From contig NC_085072.1 of NCBI RefSeq assembly GCF_963662255.1, positions 7,713,001-7,777,000 on the forward strand: a stretch of 64,000 nucleotides of DNA. The letters run 5' to 3'. The position numbers and the translations under genes were made by a program. The stretch comes from Cinclus cinclus. Taxonomy: Eukaryota; Chordata; Aves; Passeriformes; Cinclidae. Below the pieces are notes generated by a model. The model made no database searches. It was not told where the DNA came from and worked only from the letters and a program-made list of their open reading frames with translations. How positions within the stretch are numbered: position 1 is the first letter of the stretch; the number at the start of each line of letters is the position of its first letter. Shown piece after piece: positions 1 to 12,320 of the stretch.

Positions 1-440
1 CTTGGAATGCATTGTGACACCACAGAGGTTCAGAGAAGCAAGGATCCATTGTGACCCAATGCAGGCTAACAATCTAATGATCCCTTGTGACACCAGGGGG
101 CCTAAAATGGCCAGGGATGGATTGTTACAGCACGGGGACCAATAGAAGCAAGAATCTATTATGTCACCATGGAGGCCAAGAATCAAATGATTCATTGTGA
201 CATCAAGTGGCCTAAAAGGGCATGGGATGCATTGTGACACCACAGGGGTTAAGAGAAGCAAGGAACCATTGTGACCCAAGGCAGGCTAACAATCTTAGAA
301 TCCCTTTTGACACCAGGGGGCGCAAAAGGACCACGGATGAACTGTGACAGCATGGGGACCTATAGAAGCAAGGAACCATTATGACACCATGAAGGCCAAG
401 AATCAAATGGTTCATTGTAAAACCAAGTGGCCTAAAATGG

Positions 441-660
441 CATGGAATGCATTGTGACACCACAGAGGTTAAGAGAAGCAAGGAACCATTGTTACCCAAT
501 GGAGGCTAACAATCTAATGGTCCCTTGTGACACCAATGGGCCTAAAAGGGCCAGGGATGAATTGTGAAAGCATGGGGCCCAATTAAAACCTGGTACAATT
601 ATGCCACCATGGAGGCCAAAAATCAAATGATTCATTGTGTCATCAAGTGGCCTAAAAGGG
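441..660 (+). repeat. Monomer type 4 exemplar
   Basis: Type 4 is marked by 'attgttaccc' opening S2 (all other types have gtgaccc), 'aatctaatgg', 'caccaatggg cctaaaaggg', 'catggggccc aattaaaacc tgg' in S4, 'atgccaccat' in S5 and 'ggccaaaaat'. It is 4 of 25 monomers in the first higher-order repeat. I found none to the right of about 54.1 kb. Confidence 0.9.
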
Positions 661-2640
661 CATGGGATGCATTGTGACACCACAGGGGTTAAGAGAAGCA
701 AGGAACCATTGTGACCCAATGCAGGCTAACAATATAATGATCCCTTGTGACACCAGGGGGCCTAAAATGGCCAGGGATGGATTGTTACAGCACGGGGACC
801 TTTAGAAGCAAGAATCTATTATGTCACCATGGAGGCCAAGAATCAAATGATTCATTGTGACATCAAGTGGCCTAAAAGGGCTTGGAATGCATTGTGACAC
901 CACAGAGGTTAAGAGAAGCAAGGATCCATTGTGACCCAATGCAGGCTAACAATCTAATGATCCATTGTGACACCAGGGGTTGCAGTAGGGCCAGGGATGA
1001 ATTGTGAAAGCATGGGGCACAATAAAAACATGGAAATATTATGACACAATAGAGGCCAAGACTCAAATGATTCATTGTAACACCAAGTGGCCTAAAATGG
1101 CATGGAATGCATTGTGACACCACAGAGGTTAAGAGAAGCAAGGAACCATTGTTACCCAATGGAGGCTAACAATCTAATGGTCCCTTGTGACACCAATGGG
1201 CCTAAAAGGGCCAGGGATGAATTGTGAAAGCATGGGGCACAATTAAAACCTGGTACAATTATGCCACCATGGAGGCCAAAAATCAAATGATTCATTGTGA
1301 CATCAAGTGGCCTAAAAGGGCATGGGATGCATTGTGACACCACAGGGGTTAAGAGAAGCAAGGAACCATTGTGACCCAATGCAGGCTAACAATCTAATGA
1401 TCCCTTGTGACACCAGGGGGCCTAAAATGGCCAGGGATGGATTGTTACAGCACGGGGACCAATAGAAGCAAGAATCTATTATGTCACCATGGAGGCCAAG
1501 AATCAAATGATTCATTGTGACATCAAGTGGCCTAAAAGGGCATGGGATGCATTGTGACACCTCAGGGGTTAAGAGAAGCAAGGAACCATTGTGACCCAAG
1601 GCAGGCTAACAATCTTAGAATCCCTTTTGACACCAGGGAGCGCAAAAGGACAACGGATGAACTGTGACAGCATGGGGACCTATAGAATCAAGGAACCATT
1701 ATGACACCATGAAGGCCAAGAATCAAATGGTTCATTGTAAGACCAAGTGGCCTAAAAGGGCTTGGAATGCATTGTGACACCACAGAAGTTAAGAGAAGCA
1801 AGGAACCATTGTGACCCAATGCAGGCTAACAATCTAATGATCCCTTGTGACACCAGGGGTTGCAAAAGGGCCAGGGATGAATTGTGAAAGCATGGGGCAC
1901 AATAAAAACATGGAAATATTATGACACAATAGAGGCCAAGACTCAAATGATTCATTGTAACACCAAGTGGACTAAAAGGGCATGGGATGCATTGTGACAC
2001 CACAGGGGCTAAGAGAAGCAAGGAACCATTGTGACCCAATGCAGGCTAACAGTCTAATGATCCCTTGTGACACCAGGGGGCCTAAAATGGCCAGGGATGG
2101 ATTGTTACAGCACGGGGAGCAATAGAAGCAAGGATCTATTATGTCACCATGGAGGCCAATAATCAAATGATTCATTGTGACATCAAGTGGCCTAAAAGGG
2201 CATGGGATGCATTGTGACACCACAGGGGTTAAGAGAAGCAAGGATCCATTGTGACCCAATGGAGGCTAATAATCCCAGGATCCCATTTGACACCAGGGGG
2301 CGTAAAAGGGCCAGGGATGAATTGTGACAGCATGGGGCCCAATAGAAAGAAGGAACCATTATGACACCATGGAGGCCAAGAATCAAATGATTCATGGTGA
2401 CATCAAGTGGCCTAAAATGGCATGGAATGCATTGTGACACCACAGAGGTTAAGAGAAGCAAGGAACCATTGTTACCCAATGGAGGCTAACAATCTAATGG
2501 TCCCTTGTGACACCAATGGGCCTAAAAGGGCCAGGGATGAATTGTGAAATCATGAGGCCCAATTAAAACCTGGTACAATTATGCCACCATGGAGGCCAAA
2601 AATCAAATGAATCATTGTGTCATCAAGTGGCCTAAAAGGG

Positions 2641-2860
2641 CATGGGATGCATTGTGACACCACAGGGGTTAAGAGAAGCAAGGAACCATTGTGACCCAAG
2701 GCAGGCTAACAATCTTAGAATCCCTTTTGACACCAGGGGGCGCAAAAGGACCACGGATGAACTGTGACAGCATGGGGACCTATAGAAGCAAGGAACCATT
2801 ATGACACCATGAGGGCCAAGAATCAAATGGTTCATTGTAAGACCAAGTGGCCTAAAAGGG
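2641..2860 (+). repeat. Monomer type 3 exemplar
   Basis: Type 3 is marked by 'aatcttagaa' in S2, 'cccttttgac' opening S3, 'gcgcaaaagga ccacgg' (two CpGs), 'actgtgacag' opening S4, 'cctatagaagcaagg', 'atgacaccat gagggcc' and 'aatggttcattgtaag'. A subtype has 'caacgga' and 'tatagaatca' (1541-1760, 3961-4180). It is 5 of 25 monomers in the first higher-order repeat. Confidence 0.9.
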
Positions 2861-4620
2861 CTTGGAATGCATTGTGACACCACAGAGGTTAAGAGAAGCA
2901 AGGAACCATTGTGACCCAATGCAGGCTAACAATCTAATGATCCATTTTGACACCAGGGGTTGCAATAGGGCCAGGGATGAATTGTGAAAGCATGGGGCAC
3001 AATAAAAACATGGAAATATTATGACACAATAGAGGCCAAGACTCAAATGATTAATTGTAACACCAAGTGGCCTAAAAGGGCATGGGATGCATTGTGACAC
3101 CACAGGGCCTAAGAGAATCAAGGAACCATTGTGACCCAATGCAGGCTAACAATCTAATGATCCCTTGTGACACCAGGGGGCCTAAAATGGCCAGGGATGG
3201 ATTGTTACAGCACGGGGACCTTTAGAAGCAAGAATCTATTATGTCACCATGGAGGCCAAGAATCAAATGATTCATTGTGACATCAAGTGGCCTAAAAGGG
3301 CATGGGATGCATTGTGACACCACAGAGGTTAAGAGAAGCAAGGATCCATTGTGACCCAATGGAGGCTAACAATATAATGATCCATTGTGACACCAGGGGT
3401 TGCAATAGGGCCAGGGATGAATTGTGAAAGCATGGGGCACAATAAAAACATGGAAATATTATGACACAATAGAGGCCAAGACTCAAATGATTCATTGTAA
3501 CACCAAGTGGCCTAAAAGGGCACGGGATGCATTGTGACACCACAGGGGCTAAGAGAAGCAAGGAACCATTGTGACCCAATGCAGGCTAACAATCTAATGA
3601 TCCCTTGTGACACCAGGGGGCCTAAAATGGCCAGGGATGGATTGTTACAGCACGTGGACCAATAGAAGCAAGAATCTATTATGTCACCATGGAGGCCAAG
3701 AATCACATGATTCATTGTGACATCAAGTGGCCTAAAAGGGCATGGGATGCATTGTGACACCACAGAGGTTAAGAGAAGCAAGGAACCATTGTTACCCAAT
3801 GGAGGCTAATAATCTAATGGTCCCTTGTGACACCAATGGGCCTAAAAGGGCCAGGGATGAATTGTGAAAGCATGGGGCCCAATTAAAACCTGGTACAATT
3901 GTGCCACCATGGAGGCCAAAAATCAAATGATTCATTGGGACATCAAGTGGCCTAAAAGGGCATGGGATGCATTGTGACACCTCAGGGGTTAAGAGAAGCA
4001 AGGATCCATTGTGACCCAAGGCAGGCTAACAATCTTAGAATCCCTTTTGACACCAGGGGGCGCAAAAGGACAACGGACGAACTGTGACAGCATGGGGACC
4101 TATAGAATCAAGGAACCATTATGACACCATGAAGGCCAAGAATCAAATGGTTCATTGTAAGACCAAGTGGCCTAAAAGGGCTTGGAATGCATTGTGACAC
4201 CACAGAAGTTAAGAGAAGCAAGGAACCATTGTGACCCAATGCAGGCTAACAATCTAATGATCCCTTGTGACACCAGGGGTTGCAAAAGGGCCAGGGATGA
4301 ATTGTGAAAGCATGGGGCACAATAAAAACATGGAAATATTATGACACAATAGAGGCCAAGACTCAAATGATTCATTGTAACACCAAGTGGACTAAAAGGG
4401 CATGGGATGCATTGTGACACCACAGGGGCTAAGAGAAGCAAGGAACCATTGTGACCCAATGCAGGCTAACAGTCTAATGATCCCTTGTGACACCAGGGGG
4501 CCTAAAATGGCCAGGGATGGATTGTTACAGCACGGGGAGCAATAGAAGCAAGGATCTATTATGTCACCATGGAGGCCAAGAATCAAATGATTCATTGTGA
4601 CATCAAGTGGCCTAAAAGGG

Positions 4621-4840
4621 CATGGGATGCATTGTGACACCACAGAGGTTAAGAGAAGCAAGGATCCATTGTGACCCAATGGAGGCTAATAATCCCAGGA
4701 TCCCATTTGACACCAGGGGGCGTAAAAGGGCCAGGGATGAATTGTGACAACATGGGGCCCAATAGAAAGAAGGAACCATTATGACACCATGGAGGCCAAG
4801 AATCAAATGATTCATGGTGACATCAAGTGGCCTAAAATGG
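4621..4840 (+). repeat. Monomer type 5 exemplar
   Basis: Type 5 is marked by 'ggctaataatcccagga' in S2, 'cccatttgac' opening S3, 'gcgtaaaagg', 'attgtgacag/aca catgggg', 'caatagaaa' in S4 and 'ttcatggtgac' opening S6. It is the rarest type, 2 of 25 in the first higher-order repeat. The last complete copy I see is near 52365-52584. Confidence 0.88.
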
Positions 4841-5060
4841 CATGGAATGCATTGTGACACCACAGGGGTTAAGAGAAGCAAGGATCCATTGTGACCCAAT
4901 GCAGGCTAACAATCTAATGATCCATTGTGACACCAGGGGTTGCAATAGGGCCAGGGATGAATTGTGAAAGCATGGGGCACAATAAAAACATGGAAATATT
5001 ATGACACAATAGAGGCCAAGACTCAAATGATTCATTGTAACACCAAGTGGCCTAAAAGGG
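4841..5060 (+). repeat. Monomer type 2 exemplar
   Basis: Type 2 is marked by 'ggggttgca' opening the S3 tail, 'attgtgaaag catggggcac' in S4, 'aataaaaaca tggaaatatt', 'acacaataga' in S5 and 'gactcaaatg'. S6 usually reads 'attgtaacac'. The S3 tail varies as caatagg, cagtagg or caaaagg. It often alternates with type 1 and is 6 of 25 monomers in the first higher-order repeat. Each copy carries the hexamer AATAAA on the + strand. Confidence 0.9.
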
Positions 5061-5280
5061 CATGGGATGCATTGTGACACCACAGGGGCTAAGAGAAGCA
5101 AGGAACCATTGTGACCCAATGCAGGCTAACAATCTAATGATCCCTTGTGACACCAGGGGGCCTAAAATGGCCAGGGATGGATTGTTACAGCACGGGGACC
5201 AATAGAAGCAAGAATCTATTATGTCACCATGGAGGCCAAGAATCAAATGATTCATTGTGACATCAAGTGGCCTAAAAGGG
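5061..5280 (+). repeat. Monomer type 1 exemplar
   Basis: Type 1 is marked by 'cctaaaatgg' in S3, by 'attgttacag cacgggg' opening S4 with the unit's only CpG, and by 'atgtcaccat' in S5. It is the commonest type, 8 of 25 in the first higher-order repeat. Visible subtypes are 'tttagaagca' in S4 (661-880, 3081-3300), 'gagcaatagaag' (1981-2200), 'cctgagatgg' in S3 with 'ggtggccaag' in S5 (10561-10780), and 'ccaagagaag' (56321-56520 and copies to the right). Confidence 0.9.
5071..5180 (+). repeat. Left 110-bp half-monomer (S1-S3)
   Basis: This half holds subrepeats S1-S3. Ungapped alignment to the right half (5181-5290) by hand gives 27/37 for S1 with S4, 27/36 for S2 with S5 and 29/37 for S3 with S6, a total of 83/110 or about 75%. 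That is much closer than neighbouring subrepeats are to each other. A three-subrepeat 110-bp unit therefore probably duplicated to make the present 220-bp monomer. Confidence 0.88.
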
Positions 5281-5290
5281 CATGGGATGC
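5181..5290 (+). repeat. Right 110-bp half-monomer (S4-S6)
   Basis: This half holds subrepeats S4-S6 and is the diverged partner of the left half. Most bases that separate the monomer types lie in S4 and S5, and some in S3. The left ends S1-S2 are more uniform across the array. Confidence 0.88.
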
Positions 5291-5500
5291 ATTGTGACAC
5301 CACAGGGGTTAAGAGAAGCAAGGAACCATTGTGACCCAAGGCAGGCTAACAATCTTAGAATCCCTTGTGACACCAGGGGGCGCAAAAGGACCACGGATGA
5401 ACTGTGACAGCATGGGGACCTATAGAAGCAAGGAACCATTATGACACCATGAGGGCCAAGAATCAAATGATTCATTGTAAGACCAAGTTCCCTAAAAGGG

Positions 5501-8500
5501 CTTGGAATGCATTGTGACACCACAGAGGTTCAGAGAAGCAAGGATCCATTGTGACCCAATGCAGGCTAACAATCTAATGATCCCTTGTGACACCAGGGGG
5601 CCTAAAATGGCCAGGGATGGATTGTTACAGCACGGGGACCAATAGAAGCAAGAATCTATTATGTCACCATGGAGGCCAAGAATCAAATGATTCATTGTGA
5701 CATCAAGTGGCCTAAAAGGGCATGGGATGCATTGTGACACCACAGGGGTTAAGAGAAGCAAGGAACCATTGTGACCCAAGGCAGGCTAACAATCTTAGAA
5801 TCCCTTTTGACACCAGGGGGCGCAAAAGGACCACGGATGAACTGTGACAGCATGGGGACCTATAGAAGCAAGGAACCATTATGACACCATGAAGGCCAAG
5901 AATCAAATGGTTCATTGTAAAACCAAGTGGCCTAAAATGGCATGGAATGCATTGTGACACCACAGAGGTTAAGAGAAGCAAGGAACCATTGTTACCCAAT
6001 GGAGGCTAACAATCTAATGGTCCCTTGTGACACCAATGGGCCTAAAAGGGCCAGGGATGAATTGTGAAAGCATGGGGCCCAATTAAAACCTGGTACAATT
6101 ATGCCACCATGGAGGCCAAAAATCAAATGATTCATTGTGTCATCAAGTGGCCTAAAAGGGCATGGGATGCATTGTGACACCACAGGGGTTAAGAGAAGCA
6201 AGGAACCATTGTGACCCAATGCAGGCTAACAATATAATGATCCCTTGTGACACCAGGGGGCCTAAAATGGCCAGGGATGGATTGTTACAGCACGGGGACC
6301 TTTAGAAGCAAGAATCTATTATGTCACCATGGAGGCCAAGAATCAAATGATTCATTGTGACATCAAGTGGCCTAAAAGGGCTTGGAATGCATTGTGACAC
6401 CACAGAGGTTAAGAGAAGCAAGGATCCATTGTGACCCAATGCAGGCTAACAATCTAATGATCCATTGTGACACCAGGGGTTGCAGTAGGGCCAGGGATGA
6501 ATTGTGAAAGCATGGGGCACAATAAAAACATGGAAATATTATGACACAATAGAGGCCAAGACTCAAATGATTCATTGTAACACCAAGTGGCCTAAAATGG
6601 CATGGAATGCATTGTGACACCACAGAGGTTAAGAGAAGCAAGGAACCATTGTTACCCAATGGAGGCTAACAATCTAATGGTCCCTTGTGACACCAATGGG
6701 CCTAAAAGGGCCAGGGATGAATTGTGAAAGCATGGGGCACAATTAAAACCTGGTACAATTATGCCACCATGGAGGCCAAAAATCAAATGATTCATTGTGA
6801 CATCAAGTGGCCTAAAAGGGCATGGGATGCATTGTGACACCACAGGGGTTAAGAGAAGCAAGGAACCATTGTGACCCAATGCAGGCTAACAATCTAATGA
6901 TCCCTTGTGACACCAGGGGGCCTAAAATGGCCAGGGATGGATTGTTACAGCACGGGGACCAATAGAAGCAAGAATCTATTATGTCACCATGGAGGCCAAG
7001 AATCAAATGATTCATTGTGACATCAAGTGGCCTAAAAGGGCATGGGATGCATTGTGACACCTCAGGGGTTAAGAGAAGCAAGGAACCATTGTGACCCAAG
7101 GCAGGCTAACAATCTTAGAATCCCTTTTGACACCAGGGGGCGCAAAAGGACAACGGATGAACTGTGACAGCATGGGGACCTATAGAATCAAGGAACCATT
7201 ATGACACCATGAAGGCCAAGAATCAAATGGTTCATTGTAAGACCAAGTGGCCTAAAAGGGCTTGGAATGCATTGTGACACCACAGAAGTTAAGAGAAGCA
7301 AGGAACCATTGTGACCCAATGCAGGCTAACAATCTAATGATCCCTTGTGACACCAGGGGTTGCAAAAGGGCCAGGGATGAATTGTGAAAGCATGGGGCAC
7401 AATAAAAACATGGAAATATTATGACACAATAGAGGCCAAGACTCAAATGATTCATTGTAACACCAAGTGGACTAAAAGGGCATGGGATGCATTGTGACAC
7501 CACAGGGGCTAAGAGAAGCAAGGAACCATTGTGACCCAATGCAGGCTAACAGTCTAATGATCCCTTGTGACACCAGGGGGCCTAAAATGGCCAGGGATGG
7601 ATTGTTACAGCACGGGGAGCAATAGAAGCAAGGATCTATTATGTCACCATGGAGGCCAATAATCAAATGATTCATTGTGACATCAAGTGGCCTAAAAGGG
7701 CATGGGATGCATTGTGACACCACAGGGGTTAAGAGAAGCAAGGATCCATTGTGACCCAATGGAGGCTAATAATCCCAGGATCCCATTTGACACCAGGGGG
7801 CGTAAAAGGGCCAGGGATGAATTGTGACAGCATGGGGCCCAATAGAAAGAAGGAACCATTATGACACCATGGAGGCCAAGAATCAAATGATTCATGGTGA
7901 CATCAAGTGGCCTAAAATGGCATGGAATGCATTGTGACACCACAGAGGTTAAGAGAAGCAAGGAACCATTGTTACCCAATGGAGGCTAACAATCTAATGG
8001 TCCCTTGTGACACCAATGGGCCTAAAAGGGCCAGGGATGAATTGTGAAATCATGAGGCCCAATTAAAACCTGGTACAATTATGCCACCATGGAGGCCAAA
8101 AATCAAATGAATCATTGTGTCATCAAGTGGCCTAAAAGGGCATGGGATGCATTGTGACACCACAGGGGTTAAGAGAAGCAAGGAACCATTGTGACCCAAG
8201 GCAGGCTAACAATCTTAGAATCCCTTTTGACACCAGGGGGCGCAAAAGGACCACGGATGAACTGTGACAGCATGGGGACCTATAGAAGCAAGGAACCATT
8301 ATGACACCATGAGGGCCAAGAATCAAATGGTTCATTGTAAGACCAAGTGGCCTAAAAGGGCTTGGAATGCATTGTGACACCACAGAGGTTAAGAGAAGCA
8401 AGGAACCATTGTGACCCAATGCAGGCTAACAATCTAATGATCCATTTTGACACCAGGGGTTGCAATAGGGCCAGGGATGAATTGTGAAAGCATGGGGCAC

Positions 8501-10365
8501 AATAAAAACATGGAAATATTATGACACAATAGAGGCCAAGACTCAAATGATTAATTGTAACACCAAGTGGCCTAAAAGGGCATGGGATGCATTGTGACAC
8601 CACAGGGCCTAAGAGAATCAAGGAACCATTGTGACCCAATGCAGGCTAACAATCTAATGATCCCTTGTGACACCAGGGGGCCTAAAATGGCCAGGGATGG
8701 ATTGTTACAGCACGGGGACCTTTAGAAGCAAGAATCTATTATGTCACCATGGAGGCCAAGAATCAAATGATTCATTGTGACATCAAGTGGCCTAAAAGGG
8801 CATGGGATGCATTGTGACACCACAGAGGTTAAGAGAAGCAAGGATCCATTGTGACCCAATGGAGGCTAACAATATAATGATCCATTGTGACACCAGGGGT
8901 TGCAATAGGGCCAGGGATGAATTGTGAAAGCATGGGGCACAATAAAAACATGGAAATATTATGACACAATAGAGGCCAAGACTCAAATGATTCATTGTAA
9001 CACCAAGTGGCCTAAAAGGGCACGGGATGCATTGTGACACCACAGGGGCTAAGAGAAGCAAGGAACCATTGTGACCCAATGCAGGCTAACAATCTAATGA
9101 TCCCTTGTGACACCAGGGGGCCTAAAATGGCCAGGGATGGATTGTTACAGCACGTGGACCAATAGAAGCAAGAATCTATTATGTCACCATGGAGGCCAAG
9201 AATCACATGATTCATTGTGACATCAAGTGGCCTAAAAGGGCATGGGATGCATTGTGACACCACAGAGGTTAAGAGAAGCAAGGAACCATTGTTACCCAAT
9301 GGAGGCTAATAATCTAATGGTCCCTTGTGACACCAATGGGCCTAAAAGGGCCAGGGATGAATTGTGAAAGCATGGGGCCCAATTAAAACCTGGTACAATT
9401 GTGCCACCATGGAGGCCAAAAATCAAATGATTCATTGGGACATCAAGTGGCCTAAAAGGGCATGGGATGCATTGTGACACCTCAGGGGTTAAGAGAAGCA
9501 AGGATCCATTGTGACCCAAGGCAGGCTAACAATCTTAGAATCCCTTTTGACACCAGGGGGCGCAAAAGGACAACGGACGAACTGTGACAGCATGGGGACC
9601 TATAGAATCAAGGAACCATTATGACACCATGAAGGCCAAGAATCAAATGGTTCATTGTAAGACCAAGTGGCCTAAAAGGGCTTGGAATGCATTGTGACAC
9701 CACAGAAGTTAAGAGAAGCAAGGAACCATTGTGACCCAATGCAGGCTAACAATCTAATGATCCCTTGTGACACCAGGGGTTGCAAAAGGGCCAGGGATGA
9801 ATTGTGAAAGCATGGGGCACAATAAAAACATGGAAATATTATGACACAATAGAGGCCAAGACTCAAATGATTCATTGTAACACCAAGTGGACTAAAAGGG
9901 CATGGGATGCATTGTGACACCACAGGGGCTAAGAGAAGCAAGGAACCATTGTGACCCAATGCAGGCTAACAGTCTAATGATCCCTTGTGACACCAGGGGG
10001 CCTAAAATGGCCAGGGATGGATTGTTACAGCACGGGGAGCAATAGAAGCAAGGATCTATTATGTCACCATGGAGGCCAAGAATCAAATGATTCATTGTGA
10101 CATCAAGTGGCCTAAAAGGGCATGGGATGCATTGTGACACCACAGAGGTTAAGAGAAGCAAGGATCCATTGTGACCCAATGGAGGCTAATAATCCCAGGA
10201 TCCCATTTGACACCAGGGGGCGTAAAAGGGCCAGGGATGAATTGTGACAACATGGGGCCCAATAGAAAGAAGGAACCATTATGACACCATGGAGGCCAAG
10301 AATCAAATGATTCATGGTGACATCAAGTGGCCTAAAATGGCATGGAATGCATTGTGACACCACAG
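5501..10365 (+). repeat. 25-monomer higher-order repeat, copy 2 (partial)
   Basis: This stretch matches 1-4865 at a constant 5,500-bp offset. I noticed a single substitution on the way, A at 1639 against G at 7139. The match ends at 10366 (A, against G at 4866), where the monomer turns into type 4 instead of type 2. The last three monomers of the unit are therefore missing here. Such identity implies a recent duplication. Confidence 0.92.
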
Positions 10366-10560
10366 AGGTTAAGAGAAGCAAGGATCCATTGTGACCCAAG
10401 GCAGGCTAACAATCTAATGGCCCCTTGTGACACCAATGGGCCTAAAAGGGCCAGGGATGAATTGTGAAATCATGGGGCCCAATTAAAACCTGGTACAATT
10501 ATGCCGCCATGGAGGCCAAAAATCAAATGATTCATTGTGTCATCAAGTGGCCTAAAAGGG

Positions 10561-12320
10561 CATGGGATGCATTGTGACACCACAGGGGTTAAGAGAAGCA
10601 AGGAACCATTGTGACCCAATGCAGGCTAACAATCTAATGATCCCTTGTGACACCAGGGGGCCTAAAATGGCCTGAGATGGATTGTTACAGCACGGGGACC
10701 AATAGAAGCAAGGATCTATTATGTCACCATGGTGGCCAAGAATCAAATGATTCATTGTGACATCAAGTGGCCTAAAATGGCATGGGATGCATTGTGACAC
10801 CACAGGGGTTAAGAGAAGCAAGGATCCATTGTGACCCAATGGAGGCTAACAATCTAATGATCCATTGTGACACCAGGGGTTGCAATAGGGCCAGGGATGA
10901 ATTGTGAAAGCATGGGGCACAATAAAAACATGGAAATATTATGACACAATAGAGGCCAAGACTCAAATGATTCATTGTAACACCAAGTGGCCTAAAAGGG
11001 CATGGGATGCATTGTGACACCACAGGGGCTAAGAGAAGCAAGGAACCATTGTGACCCAATGCAGGCTAACAATCTAATGATCCCTTGTGACACCAGGGGG
11101 CCTAAAATGGCCAGGGATGGATTGTTACAGCACGGGGACCTTTAGAATGAAGAATCTATTATGTCACCATGGAGGCCAAGAATCAAATGATTCATTGTGA
11201 CATCAAGTGGCCTAAAAGGGCATGGGATGCATTGTGACACCACAGGGGTTAAGAGAAGCAAGGATCCATTGTGACCCAATGCAGGCTAACAATCTAATGA
11301 TCCATTGTGACACCAGGGGTTGCAATAGGGCCAGGGATGAATTGTGAAAGCATGGGGCACAATAAAATCATGGAAATATTATGACACAATAGAGGCCAAG
11401 ACTCAAATGATTCATTGTAACACCAAGTGGCCTAAAAGGGCATGGGATGCATTGTGACACCACAGGGGCTAAGAGAAGCAAGGAACCATTGTGACCCAAT
11501 GCAGGCTAACAATCTAATGATCCCTTGTGACACCAGGGGGCCTAAAATGGCCTGAGATGGATTGTTACAGCACGGGGACCAATAGAAGCAAGGATCTATT
11601 ATGTCACCATGGTGGCCAAGAATCAAATGATTCATTGTGACATCAAGTGGCCTAAAATGGCATGGGATGCATTGTGACACCACAGGGGTTAAGAGAAGCA
11701 AGGATCCATTGTGACCCAATGGAGGCTAACAATCTAATGATCCATTGTGACACCAGGGGTTGCAATAGGGCCAGGGATGAATTGTGAAAGCATGGGGCAC
11801 AATAAAAACATGGAAATATTATGACACAATAGAGGCCAAGACTCAAATGATTCATTGTAACACCAAGTGGCCTAAAAGGGCATGGGATGCATTGTGAAAC
11901 CACAGGGGCTAAGAGAAGCAAGGAACCATTGTGACCCAATGCAGGCTAACAATCTAATGATCCCTTGTGACACCAGGGGGCCTAAAATGGCCAGGGATGG
12001 ATTGTTACAGCACGGGGACCAATAGAAGCAAGGATCTATTATGTCACCATGGAGGCCAAGAATCAAATGATTCATTGTGACATCAAGTGGCCTAAAAGGG
12101 CATGGGATGCATTGTGACACCACAGGGGTTAAGAGAAGCAAGGATCCATTGTGACCCAATGCAGGCTAACAATCTAATGATCCATTGTGACACCAGGGGT
12201 TGCAATAGGACCAGGGATGAATTGTGAAAGCATGGGGACCTATAGAAGCAAGGAACCATTATGACACCATGAGGGCCAAGAATCAAATGATTCATTGTAA
12301 GACCAAGTTCCCTAAAAGGG
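10561..12320 (+). repeat. Alternating type 1 / type 2 tract (440-bp dimer repeat)
   Basis: After one type-4 monomer (10341-10560) the order is 1-2-1-2-1-2-1 and then a 2/3 chimera. The pair at 10561-11000, which carries the private marks 'cctgagatgg' and 'ggtggccaag', recurs at 11441-11880, so this is also an 880-bp tetramer duplication. The dimer arrangement allows 440-bp unequal exchange. Confidence 0.85.
12101..12320 (+). repeat. Chimeric monomer 2/3
   Basis: The left part is type 2 ('ggggttgcaatagg', then 'attgtgaaag') and the right part is type 3 ('acctatagaagcaagg', 'gagggcc'). The switch lies between 12229 and 12237, inside 'gcatgggg' of S4. Copies descending from the same event are at 18041-18260, 21561-21780, 28161-28380 and 39601-39820. 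Confidence 0.87.

Larger units (their letters stand above)
5071..5290 (+). repeat. Reference monomer showing six 36/37-bp subrepeats
   Basis: Taken from the first 'attgtgacac', the unit divides into S1 5071-5107, S2 5108-5143, S3 5144-5180, S4 5181-5217, S5 5218-5253 and S6 5254-5290 (37, 36, 37, 37, 36 and 37 bp). The openings are attgtgacac, attgtgaccc, cttgtgacac, attgttacag, attatgtcac and attgtgacat. S3 and S6 share ggcctaaaa followed by gggatg. S2 and S5 share agg-c-aa-aatc-aatgat. S1 and S4 share agaagcaag. The same division fits every monomer I inspected. Confidence 0.93.
1..5500 (+). repeat. 25-monomer higher-order repeat, copy 1
   Basis: The order of monomer types is 1-3-4-1-2-4-1-3-2-1-5-4-3-2-1-2-1-4-3-2-1-5-2-1-3. 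Position 5501 restarts the sequence seen at position 1, including the rare 'cagaggttcagagaag'. Inside it, the block 3-2-1-5 at 1541-2420 recurs at 3961-4840, 2,420 bp (11 monomers) away. This points to an older duplication layer within the unit. Confidence 0.93.
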
